From Auanema rhodensis (Eukaryota; Nematoda; Chromadorea; Rhabditida; Rhabditidae), in the NCBI GenBank assembly GCA_964057225.1, contig OZ059897.1:21700001-21764000 (forward strand): a stretch of 64,000 nucleotides of DNA. Reading direction: 5' to 3'. The notes below the pieces were generated by a model. It worked only from the letters and a program-made list of their open reading frames with translations. It had not been told where the DNA came from and made no database searches. The position numbers and the translations under genes were made by a program. Shown here piece by piece: positions 53,532-64,000 of this stretch; positions within the stretch are counted from its first letter, which is position 1; every line of letters begins with the position of its first letter.

Positions 53532-56523
53532 GTTTTTAAAATTAGATTCCCCATGTCCATATTAGTCTAAAAACAAATTTTTATTGATATTGGTGCATGG
53601 TAACCATGACTTTGAAATTTACGTGAACTTTAATTTATGCTAATTAAATGTACACGTGATGTGCACTTGGTATGTATCTCGCTTCACGTGAAAGATAAAG
53701 AGATGCGGTTTTCAAAATTAGATTCTCCATGTCCATATTAGTCTAAAAACAAATTTTTATTGATATTGGTTCATGGTAACCATGACTTTGAATTTTACGT
53801 GAATTTAAATTTATGCTAATTAAATGTACACGTGATGTGCACTTGGTATGTAACTTGCTTCACGTGAAAGATAAAGAGATGCGGTTTACAAAATTAGATT
53901 CCCCATGTCCATATTAGTCTAAAAACAAATTTTTATTGATATTGGTGCATGGCAACCATGACTTTGAAATTTACTTGAACTTTAATTTATGCTAATTAAA
54001 TGTACACGTGATGTGCACTTGGTATGTAACTCGCTTCACGTGAAAGATAAAGAGATGCGGTTTTCAAAATTAGATTCCCCATGTCCATATTAGTCTAAAA
54101 ACAAATTTTTATTGATATTGGTTCATGGTAACCATGACTTTGAAATTTACGTGAACTTAAATTTATGCTAATTAAATGTACACGTGATGTGCACTTGGTA
54201 TGTAACTCGCTTCACGTGAAAGATAAAGAGATGCGGTTTTCAAAATTAGATTCCCCATGTCCATATTAGTATAAAAACAAATTTTTATTGATATTGGTTC
54301 ATGGTAACCATGACTTTGAAATTTACGTGAACTTTAATTTATGCTAATTAAATGTACACGTGATGTGCACTTGGTATGTAACTCGCTTCACGTGATAGAT
54401 AAAGAGATGCGGTTTTCAAAATTAGATTCCCCATCTCCATATTAGTCTAAAAACAAATTTTTATTGATATTGGTGCATGGTAACCATGACTTTGAAATTC
54501 ACGTGAACTTTAATTTATGCTAATTAAATGTACACGTGATGTGCACTTGGTATGTAACTCGCTTCACGTGAAAGATAAAGAGATGCGGTTTTCAAAATTA
54601 GATTCCCCATGTCCATATTAGTCTAAAAACGAATTTTTATTGATATTGGTTCATGGTAACCATGACTTTGAAATTTACGTGAACTTTAATTTATGCTAAT
54701 TAAATGTACACGTGATGTGCACTTGGTATGTAACTCGCTTCACGTGAAAGATAAAGAGATGCGGTTTTCAAAATTAGATTCTCCATGTCCATATTAGTCT
54801 ACAAACAAATTTTTATTGATATTGGTGCATGGTAACCATGACTTTGAAATTTACGTGAACTTTAATTTATGCTAATTAAATGTACACGTGATGTGCACTT
54901 GGTATGTAACTCGCTTCACGTGAAAGATAAAGAGATGCGGTTTTCAAAATTAGATTCTCCATGTCCATATTAGTCTACAAACAAATTTTTATTGATATTG
55001 GTGCATGGTAACCATGACTTTGAAATTTACGTGAACTTTAATTTATGCTAATTAAATGTACACGTGATGTGCACTTGGTATGTAACTCGCTTCACGTGAA
55101 AGATAAAGAGATGCGGTTTTCAAAATTAGATTCTCCATGTCCATATTAGTCTACAAACAAATTTTTATTGATATTGGTGCATGGTAACCATGACTTTGAA
55201 ATTTACGTGAACTTTAATTTATGCTAATTAAATGTACACGTGATGTGCACTTGGTATGTAACTCGCTTCACGTGAAAGATAAAGAGATGCGGTTTTTAAA
55301 ATTAGATTCCCCATGTCCATATTAGTCTAAAAACAAATTTTTATTGATATTGGTGCATGGTAACCATGACTTTGAAATTTACGTGAACTTTAATTTATGC
55401 TAATTAAATGTACACGTGATGTGCACTTGGTATGTATCTCGCTTCACGTGAAAGATAAAGAGATGCGGTTTTCAAAATTAGATTCTCCATGTCCATATTA
55501 GTCTAAAAACAAATTTTTATTGATATTGGTTCATGGTAACCATGACTTTGAATTTTACGTGAATTTAAATTTATGCTAATTAAATGTACACGTGATGTGC
55601 ACTTGGTATGTAACTTGCTTCACGTGAAAGATAAAGAGATGCGGTTTACAAAATTAGATTCCCCATGTCCATATTAGTCTAAAAACAAATTTTTATTGAT
55701 ATTGGTGCATGGCAACCATGACTTTGAAATTTACTTGAACTTTAATTTATGCTAATTAAATGTACACGTGATGTGCACTTGGTATGTAACTCGCTTCACG
55801 TGAAAGATAAAGAGATGCGGTTTTCAAAATTAGATTCCCCATGTCCATATTAGTCTAAAAACAAATTTTTATTAATATTGGTTCATGGTAACCATGACTT
55901 TGAAATTTACGTGAACTTAAATTTATGCTAATTAAATGTACACGTGATGTGCACTTGGTATGTAACTCGCTTCACGTGAAAGATAAAGAGATGCGGTTTT
56001 CGAAATTAGATTCCCCATGTCCATATTAGTCTAAAAACAAATTTTTATTGATATTGGTTCATGGTAACCATGACTTTGAAATTTACGTGAACTTTAATTT
56101 ATGCTAATTAAATGTACACGTGATGTGCACTTGGTATGTAACTCGCTTCACGTGATAGATAAAGAGATGCGGTTTTCAAAATTAGATTCCCCATCTCCAT
56201 ATTAGTCTAAAAACAAATTTTTATTGATATTGGTGCATGGTAACCATGACTTTGAAATTCACGTGAACTTTAATTTATGCTAATTAAATGTACACGTGAT
56301 GTGCACTTGGTATGTAACTCGCTTCACGTGAAAGATAAAGAGATGCGGTTTTCAAAATTAGATTCCCCATATCCATATTAGTCTAAAAACGAATTTTTAT
56401 TGATATTGGTTCATGGTAACCATGACTTTGAAATTTACGTGAACTTTAATTTATGCTAATTAAATGTACACGTGATGTGCACTTGGTATGTAACTCGCTT
56501 CACGTGAAAGATAAAGAGATGCG
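53532..56523 (+). repeat. 7-monomer block repeated at a 10-monomer offset (1,760 bp)
   Basis: Monomers 305-311 (53532-54763) and 315-321 (55292-56523) share TTTTTAAA with TGTATCTCG (A146T), ATTCTCC with GAATTTTAC and GAATTTAAA, GTTTACA/GGCAACC/ACTTGAAC, T100A, CGTGATAG, CATCTCC with T89C, and AACGAATTT. Three ATTCTCC/CTACAAAC copies lie between them (54764-55291). Small differences are TAGTATAAA at 54236 against TTTTCGAAAT at 55996, and ATTAATATT at 55820. Confidence 0.85.
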
Positions 56524-57579
56524 GTTCTCAAAATTAGATTCCCCATGTCCATATTAGTCTAAAAACAAATTTTTATTGATATTGGTGCATGGTAACCATG
56601 ACTTTGAAATTTACGTGAACTTTAATTTATGCTAATTAAATGTACACGTGATGTTCACTTGGTATGTAACTCGCTTCACGTGAAAGATAAAGAGATGCGG
56701 TTTTCAAAATTAGATTCCCCATGTCCATATTAGTCTAAAAACAAATTTTTATTGATATTGGTGCATGGTATCCATGACTTTGAAATTTACGTGAACTTTA
56801 ATTTATGCTAATTAAATGTACACGTGATGTGCACTTGGTATGTAACTCGCTTCACGTGAAAGATGAAGAGATGCGGTTTTCAAAATTAGATTCTCCATGT
56901 CCATATTAGTCTACAAACAAATTTTTATTGATATTGGTGCATGGTAACCATGACTTTGAAATTTACGTGAACTTTAATTTATGCTAATTAAATGTACACG
57001 TGATGTGCACTTGGTATGTAACTCGCTTCACGTGAAAGATAAAGAGATGAGGTTTTCAAAATTAGATTCCCCATGTCCATATTAGTCTAAAAACAAATTT
57101 TTATTGATATTAGTTCATGGTAACCATGACTTTGAAATTTACGTGAATTTTAATTTATGCTAATTAAATGTACACGTGATGTGCACTTGGTATGTAACTC
57201 GCTTCACGTGAAAGATAAAGAGATGCGGTTTTTAAAATTAGATTCCCCATGTCCATATTAGTCTAAAAACAAATTTTTATTGATATTGGTGCATGGCAAC
57301 CATGACTTTGAAATTTACTTGAACTTTAATTTATGCTAATTAAATGTACACGTGATGTGCACTTGGTATGTAACTTGCTTCACGTGAAAGATAAAGAGAT
57401 GCGGTTTACAAAATTAGATTCCCCATGTCCATATTAGTCTAAAAACAAATTTTTATTGATATTGGTTCATGTTAACCATGACTTTGAAATTTACGTGAAC
57501 TTTAATTTATGCTAATTAAATGTACACGTGATGTGCACTTGGTATGTAACTCGCTTTACGTGAAAGATAAAGAGATGCG
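56524..57579 (+). repeat. Monomers 322-327: mixed copies including hybrids
   Basis: Six copies bridge two repeat families. They show G132T (56524), GGTATCC without TCTTAAAAC (56700), ATTCTCC/CTACAAAC ending GATGAGG (56876), ATTAGTTC with GAATTTTA (57052), TTTTTAAA combined with GGCAACC/ACTTGAAC/TAACTTGC (57228) and GTTTACA combined with GTTAACC and TTTACGTGAA (57404). These combinations mix marks that are separate elsewhere, so several are probably exchange products. Confidence 0.7.
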
Positions 57580-60500
57580 GTTTTCGAAATTAGATTCCCC
57601 ATGTCCATATTAGTCTAAAAACAAATTTTTATTGATATTGGTGCATGGTAACCATGACTTTGAAATTCACGTGAACTTTAATTTATGCTAATTAAATGTA
57701 CACGTGATGTGCACTTGGTATGTAACTCGCTTCACGTGAAAGATGAAGAGATGCGGTTTTCAAAATTAGATTCCCCATGTCCATATTAGTCTAAAAACAA
57801 ATTTTTATTGATATTGGTTCATGGTAACCATGACTTTGAAATTTACGTGAACTTTAATTTATGCTAATTAAATGTACACGTGATGTGCACTTGGTATGTA
57901 ACTCGCTTCACGTGAAAGATAAAGAGATGCGGTTTTCAAAATTAGATTCCCCATGTATATATTAGTCTAAAAACAAATTTTTATTGATATTGGTGCATGG
58001 TAACCATGACTTTGAAATTTACGTGAACTTTAATTTATGCTAATTAAATGTACACGTGATGTGCACTTGGTATGTAACTCGCTTCACGTGAAAGATAAAG
58101 AGATGCGGTTTTCAAAATTAGATTCCCCATGTCCATATTAGTCTAAAAACAAATTTTTATTGATATTGGTTCATGGTAACCATGACTTTGAAATTTACGT
58201 GAACTTCAATTTATGCTAATTAAATGTACACGTGATGTGCACTTGGTATGTAACTTGCTTCACGTGAAAGATAAAGAGATGCGGTTTTTAAAATTAGATT
58301 CCCCATGTCCATATTAGTCTAAAAACAAATTTTTATTGATATTGGTGCATGGCAACCATGACTTTGAAATTTACTTGAACTTTAATTTATGCTAATTAAA
58401 TGTACACGTGATGTGCACTTGGTATGTAACTCGCTTCACGTGAAAGATGAAGAGATGCGGTTTTCAAAATTAGATTCCCCATGTCCATATTAGTCTAAAA
58501 ACAAATTTTTATTGATATTGGTTCATGTTAACCATGACTTTGAAATTTACGTGAACTTTAATTTATGCTAATTAAATGTACACGTGATGTGCACTTGGTA
58601 TGTAACTCGCTTTACGTGAAAGATAAAGAGATGCGGTTTTCGAAATTAGATTCCCCATGTCCATATTAGTCTAAAAACAAATTTTTATTGATATTGGTTC
58701 ATGGTAACCATGACTTTGAAATTTACGTGAACTTTAATTTATGCTAATTAAATGTACACGTGATGTGCACTTGGTATGTAACTCGCTTCACGTGAAAGAT
58801 AAAGAGATGCGGTTTTCAAAATTAGATTCCCCATGTATATATTAGTCTAAAAACAAATTTTTATTGATATTGGTTCATGGTAACCATGACTTTGAAATTT
58901 ACGTGAACTTTAATTTATGCTAATTAAATGTACACGTGATGTGCACTTGGTATGTAACTCGCTTCACGTGAAAGATGAAGAGATGCGGTTTTCAAAATTA
59001 GATTCCCCATGTCCATATTAGTCTAAAAACAAATTTTTATTGATATTGGTTCATGGTAACCATGACTTTGAAATTTACGTGAACTTTAATTTATGCTAAT
59101 TAAATGTACACGTGATGTGCACTTGGTATGTAACTCGCTTCACGTGAAAGATAAAGAGATGCGGTTTTCAAAATTAGATTCCCCATGTATATATTAGTCT
59201 AAAAACAAATTTTTATTGATATTGGTGCATGGTAACCATGACTTTGAAATTTACGTGAACTTTAATTTATGCTAATTAAATGTACACGTGATGTGCACTT
59301 GGTATGTAACTCGCTTCACGTGAAAGATAAAGAGATGCGGTTTTCAAAATTAGATTCCCCATGTCCATATTAGTCTAAAAACAAATTTTTATTGATATTG
59401 GTTCATGGTAACCATGACTTTGAAATTTACGTGAACTTTAATTTATGCTAATTAAATGTACACGTGATGTGCACTTGGTATGTAACTCGCTTCACGTGAA
59501 AGATAAAGAGATGCGGTTTTCAAAATTAGATTCCCCATGTCCATATTAGTCTAAAAACAAATTTTTATTGATATTGGTTCATGGTAACCATGACTTTGAA
59601 ATTTACGTGAACTTCAATTTATGCTAATTAAATGTACACGTGATGTGCACTTGGTATGTAACTCGCTTTACGTGAAAGATAAAGAGATGCGGTTTTCGAA
59701 ATTAGATTCCCCATGTCCATATTAGTCTAAAAACAAATTTTTATTGATATTGGTGCATGGTAACCATGACTTTGAAATTCACGTGAACTTTAATTTATGC
59801 TAATTAAATGTACACGTGATGTGCACTTGGTATGTAACTCGCTTCACGTGAAAGATGAAGAGATGCGGTTTTCAAAATTAGATTCCCCATGTCCATATTA
59901 GTCTAAAAACAAATTTTTATTGATATTGGTTCATGGTAACCATGACTTTGAAATTTACGTGAACTTTAATTTATGCTAATTAAATGTACACGTGATGTGC
60001 ACTTGGTATGTAACTCGCTTCACGTGAAAGATAAAGAGATGCGGTTTTCAAAATTAGATTCCCCATGTATATATTAGTCTAAAAACAAATTTTTATTGAT
60101 ATTGGTGCATGGTAACCATGACTTTGAAATTTACGTGAACTTTAATTTATGCTAATTAAATGTACACGTGATGTGCACTTGGTATGTAACTCGCTTCACG
60201 TGAAAGATAAAGAGATGCGGTTTTCAAAATTAGATTCCCCATGTCCATATTAGTCTAAAAACAAATTTTTATTGATATTGGTTCATGGTAACCATGACTT
60301 TGAAATTTACGTGAACTTCAATTTATGCTAATTAAATGTACACGTGATGTGCACTTGGTATGTAACTTGCTTCACGTGAAAGATAAAGAGATGCGGTTTT
60401 TAAAATTAGATTCCCCATGTCCATATTAGTCTAAAAACAAATTTTTATTGATATTGGTGCATGGCAACCATGACTTTGAAATTTACTTGAACTTTAATTT

Positions 60501-61275
60501 ATGCTAATTAAATGTACACGTGATGTGCACTTGGTATGTAACTCGCTTCACGTGAAAGATGAAGAGATGCGGTTTTCAAAATTAGATTCCCCATGTCCAT
60601 ATTAGTCTAAAAACAAATTTTTATTGATATTGGTTCATGTTAACCATGACTTTGAAATTTACGTGAACTTTAATTTATGCTAATTAAATGTACACGTGAT
60701 GTGCACTTGGTATGTAACTCGCTTTACGTGAAAGATAAAGAGATGCGGTTTTCGAAATTAGATTCCCCATGTCCATATTAGTCTAAAAACAAATTTTTAT
60801 TGATATTGGTGCATGGTAACCATGACTTTGAAATTCACGTGAACTTTAATTTATGCTAATTAAATGTACACGTGATGTGCACTTGGTATGTAACTCGCTT
60901 CACGTGAAAGATGAAGAGATGCGGTTTTCAAAATTAGATTCCCCATGTCCATATTAGTCTAAAAACAAATTTTTATTGATATTGGTTCATGGTAACCATG
61001 ACTTTGAAATTTACGTGAACTTTAATTTATGCTAATTAAATGTACACGTGATGTGCACTTGGTATGTAACTCGCTTCACGTGAAAGATAAAGAGATGCGG
61101 TTTTCAAAATTAGATTCCCCATGTATATATTAGTCTAAAAACAAATTTTTATTGATATTGGTGCATGGTAACCATGACTTTGAAATTTACGTGAACTTTA
61201 ATTTATGTTAATTAAATGTACACGTGATGTGCACTTGGTATGTAACTCGCTTCACGTGAAAGATAAAGAGATGCG
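57580..61275 (+). repeat. Second 6-monomer higher-order repeat (1,056 bp)
   Basis: The unit order is: TTTTCGAAAT/T89C/AGATGAAG; T64; CATGTATATA with G64; TTCAATTT with TAACTTGC; TTTTTAAA/GGCAACC/ACTTGAAC/AGATGAAG; GTTAACC with TTTACGTGAA. Complete units stand at 57580-58635 and 59692-60747, and a third begins at 60748 and keeps the order for three copies. Between the first two units are six rearranged copies (58636-59691). This unit shares its length, but none of its diagnostic variants, with the W-X-Y-Z-X-Y repeat. Confidence 0.85.
59516..59691 (+). repeat. Chimeric monomer 339 (third two-monomer deletion)
   Basis: This copy has TTCAATTT (T100C), the mark of the fourth copy in the surrounding 6-monomer unit, and TTTACGTGAA at 152-161 (C154T), the mark of the sixth. 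It is followed by TTTTCGAAAT, as the sixth normally is. The fifth copy is absent. The switch lies between positions 100 and 149, since the C149T of the fourth copy is not present. Confidence 0.75.
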
Positions 61276-63387
61276 GTTTTCAAAATTAGATTCCCCATGT
61301 CCATATTAGTCTAAAAACAAATTTTTATTGATATTGGTTCATGGTAACCATGACTTTGAAATTTACGTGAACTTCAATTTATGCTAATTAAATGTACACG
61401 TGATGTGCACTTGGTATGTAACTTGCTTCACGTGAAAGATAAAGAGATGCGGTTTTCAAAATTAGATTCCCCATGTCCATATTAGTCTAAAAACAAATTT
61501 TTATTAATATTGGTGCATGGTAACCATGACTTTGAAATTTACGTGAACTTTAATTTATGCTAATTAAATGTACACGTGATGTGCACTTGGTATGTAACTC
61601 GCTTCACGTGAAAGATAAAGAGATGCGGTTTTCAAAATTAGATTCCCCATGTCCATATTAGTCTTAAAACAAATTTTTATTGATATTGGTGCATGGTATC
61701 CATGACTTTGAAATTTACGTGAACTTTAATTTATGCTAATTAAATGTACACGTGATGTGCACTTGGTATGTAACTCGCTTCACGTGAAAGATAAAGAGAT
61801 GCGGTTTTCAAAATTAGATTCTCCATGTCCATATTAGTCTACAAACAAATTTTTATTGATATTGGTGCATGGTAACCATGACTTTGAAATTTACGTGAAC
61901 TTTAATTTATGCTAATTAAATGTACACGTGATGTGCACTTGGTATGTAACTCGCTTCACGTGAAAGATAAAGAGATGCGGTTTTCAAAATTAGATTCTCC
62001 ATGTCCATATTAGTCTACAAACAAATTTTTATTGATATTGGTGCATGGTAACCATGACTTTGAAATTTACGTGAACTTTAATTTATGCTAATTAAATGTA
62101 CACGTGATGTGCACTTGGTATGTAACTCGCTTCACGTGAAAGATAAAGAGATGCGGTTTTCAAAATTAGATTCTCCATGTCCATATTAGTCTACAAACAA
62201 ATTTTTATTGATATTGGTGCATGGTAACCATGACTTTGAAATTTACGTGAACTTTAATTTATGCTAATTAAATGTACACGTGATGTGCACTTGGTATGTA
62301 ACTCGCTTCACGTGAGAGATAAAGAAATGCGGTTTTCAAAATTAGATTCCCCATGTCCATATTAGTCTAAAAACAAATTTTTATTGATATTGGTTCATGG
62401 TAACCATGACTTTGAAATTTACGTGAACTTCAATTTATGCTAATTAAATGTACACGTGATGTGCACTTGGTATGTAACTTGCTTCACGTGAAAGATAAAG
62501 AGATGCGGTTTTCAAAATTAGATTCCCCATGTCCATATTAGTCTAAAAACAAATTTTTATTAATATTGGTGCATGGTAACCATGACTTTGAAATTTACGT
62601 GAACTTTAATTTATGCTAATTAAATGTACACGTGATGTGCACTTGGTATGTAACTCGCTTCACGTGAAAGATAAAGAGATGCGGTTTTCAAAATTAGATT
62701 CCCCATGTCCATATTAGTCTTAAAACAAATTTTTATTGATATTGGTGCATGGTATCCATGACTTTGAAATTTACGTGAACTTTAATTTATGCTAATTAAA
62801 TGTACACGTGATGTGCACTTGGTATGTAACTCGCTTCACGTGAAAGATAAAGAGATGCGGTTTTCAAAATTAGATTCTCCATGTCCATATTAGTCTACAA
62901 ACAAATTTTTATTGATATTGGTGCATGGTAACCATGACTTTGAAATTTACGTGAACTTTAATTTATGCTAATTAAATGTACACGTGATGTGCACTTGGTA
63001 TGTAACTCGCTTCACGTGAAAGATAAAGAGATGCGGTTTTCAAAATTAGATTCTCCATGTCTATATTAGTCTACAAACAAATTTTTATTGATATTGGTGC
63101 ATGGTAACCATGACTTTGAAATTTACGTGAACTTTAATTTATGCTAATTAAATGTACACGTGATGTGCACTTGGTATGTAACTCGCTTCACGTGAAAGAT
63201 AAAGAGATGCGGTTTTCAAAATTAGATTCTCCATGTCCATATTAGTCTACAAACAAATTTTTATTGATATTGGTGCATGGTAACCATGACTTTGAAATTT
63301 ACGTGAACTTTAATTTATGCTAATTAAATGTACACGTGATGTGCACTTGGTATGTAACTCGCTTCACGTGAGAGATAAAGAAATGCG
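61276..63387 (+). repeat. Third 6-monomer higher-order repeat, two near-identical tandem units
   Basis: Monomers 349-354 (61276-62331) and 355-360 (62332-63387) each run TTCAATTT/TAACTTGC; ATTAATATT; TCTTAAAAC/GGTATCC; then three ATTCTCC/CTACAAAC copies, the last ending CGTGAGAGAT and AGAAATGCGG. CGTGAGAG is found only in these two copies as far as I saw. One difference is a C-to-T change (CATGTCTATA) in 63036-63211. This is probably one of the youngest duplications in the window. Confidence 0.88.
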
Positions 63388-64000
63388 GTTTTCAAAATTA
63401 GATTCCCCATGTCCATATTAGTCTAAAAACAAATTTTTATTGATATTGGTTCATGGTAACCATGACTTTGAAATTTACGTGAACTTTAATTTATGCTAAT
63501 TAAATGTACACGTGATGTGCACTTGGTATGTAACTCGCTTCACGTGAAAGATAAAGAGATGCGGTTTTTAAAATTAGATTCCCCATGTCCATATTAGTCT
63601 AAAAACAAATTTTTATTGATATTGGTGCATGGTAACCATGACTTTGAAATTTACGTGAACTTTAATTTATGCTAATTAAATGTACACGTGATGTGCACTT
63701 GGTATGTATCTCGCTTCACGTGAAAGATAAAGAGATGCGGTTTTCAAAATTAGATTCTCCATGTCCATATTAGTCTAAAAACAAATTTTTATTGATATTG
63801 GTTCATGGTAACCATGACTTTGAATTTTACGTGAACTTAAATTTATGCTAATTAAATGTACACGTGATGTGCACTTGGTATGTAACTTGCTTCACGTGAA
63901 AGATAAAGAGATGCGGTTTACAAAATTAGATTCCCCATGTCCATATTAGTCTAAAAACAAATTTTTATTGATATTGGTGCATGGCAACCATGACTTTGAA
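62332..64000 (+). repeat. Block matching 47900-49568 at an offset of 82 monomers (14,432 bp)
   Basis: Monomers 355-364 reproduce the marks of monomers 273-282: TTCAATTT/TAACTTGC, ATTAATATT, TCTTAAAAC/GGTATCC, three ATTCTCC/CTACAAAC copies ending AGAAATGCGG, T64, TTTTTAAA, ATTCTCC with GAATTTTAC and T100A, and GTTTACA with GGCAACC. Differences include TTCTCAAA at 47900, CATAATT at 48428 and TGTATCTCG at 63564-63739. The match runs to the window end, so its true length is unknown. Confidence 0.85.
63916..64000 (+). repeat. Partial last monomer (85 bp, cut by the window end)
   Basis: The copy starts with GTTTACA (T5A), has G64 and GGCAACC, and stops at monomer position 85. The cut is the end of the window, not an array border. 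Confidence 0.95.

Larger units (their letters stand above)
1..64000. repeat. Uninterrupted 176-bp satellite DNA array (363 full copies plus a partial copy)
   Basis: The same 176-bp unit repeats head to tail, always in one orientation, from the first to the last base. The monomer start falls at 1, 177, 353 and so on to 17425, then with a fixed 27-base offset from 17804 to 63916. Every other monomer boundary I checked fits this spacing, so there is no other net insertion or deletion. Differences between copies are almost all single-base changes, a few per monomer. Monomer length close to nucleosome spacing, AT richness (about 32% GC) and nested higher-order repeats are family traits of eukaryotic centromeric satellites. 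The centromere assignment is inference. No array edge, transposon, gene or unique spacer is seen, and the consensus has stops in all six frames. The organism cannot be named from this sequence; a plant is favoured but not proven. Confidence 0.98.

Noticed and set aside
1-64000. CRISPR array
   Set aside because: Repeats are 176 bp and directly adjacent, with no unique spacers. Differences are scattered point changes.
1-64000. Protein-coding genes or a repetitive protein gene
   Set aside because: The unit length is not a multiple of three, and consensus stops close every frame in each monomer (forward at 12, 32 and 37; reverse-strand stops near 5, 31 and 36). Any open stretch is short and repeated hundreds of times.
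1-64000. Telomeric repeat, rDNA spacer, tRNA or LTR elements
   Set aside because: No telomere-like runs, no rRNA or tRNA-like segments and no terminal repeats were seen. Every segment belongs to the same monomer.

Overview
The whole 64,000-base window is one uninterrupted array of a satellite DNA with a 176-bp monomer. It holds 363 complete head-to-tail copies plus an 85-base partial copy at the right end. No gene, RNA gene, transposon, CRISPR array or unique sequence was seen. In the consensus monomer all six reading frames carry stops. A GC count of my consensus gives about 32%. In the register used here, monomer k starts at 1+176(k-1) for k=1-100, monomer 101 starts at 17608, and monomer k starts at 17804+176(k-102) for k>=102. 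Base and variant positions within a monomer use this register.

Kind of organism: a nucleosome-length, AT-rich monomer, long homogeneous arrays and local higher-order repeats (HORs) are typical of eukaryotic centromeric satellite. A plant is my leading guess, because 165-185 bp centromere monomers are common there. I do not recognise the monomer, and animals are not excluded. Nothing suggests a prokaryote. Centromere function is inference, since the sequence alone cannot show CENH3/CENP-A occupancy.

Layout by shared variants: (1) 1-2112, a 4-monomer pattern. (2) 2113-12848, mixed variants with local 5-monomer and 8-monomer-spaced repeats. (3) 12849-22907, a clear 6-monomer HOR (1,056 bp) in three blocks, separated by material resembling region 1 and containing the only length irregularity in the window, a two-junction scar at 17587-17735 with a net gain of 27 bp. 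(4) 22908-31531, T100A/C149T/A45C variants and short 3-monomer duplications. (5) 31532-46315, nested duplications of about 14-22 monomers inside a larger duplication of about 40 monomers. (6) 46316-57579, duplications offset by 11 and 10 monomers. (7) 57580-64000, two further 6-monomer HORs unrelated to the first. The last 10 monomers match a block 82 monomers (14.4 kb) earlier.

How it works together: each monomer carries three ACGTG cores spaced 33 and 32 bp and a CATGGT-A-ACCATG dyad, all in the half that also holds every CpG. Neighbouring copies share variants, and several monomers are exact-register hybrids. This is the pattern expected when unequal exchange or break-induced copying moves short blocks, very often keeping the 176-bp register.
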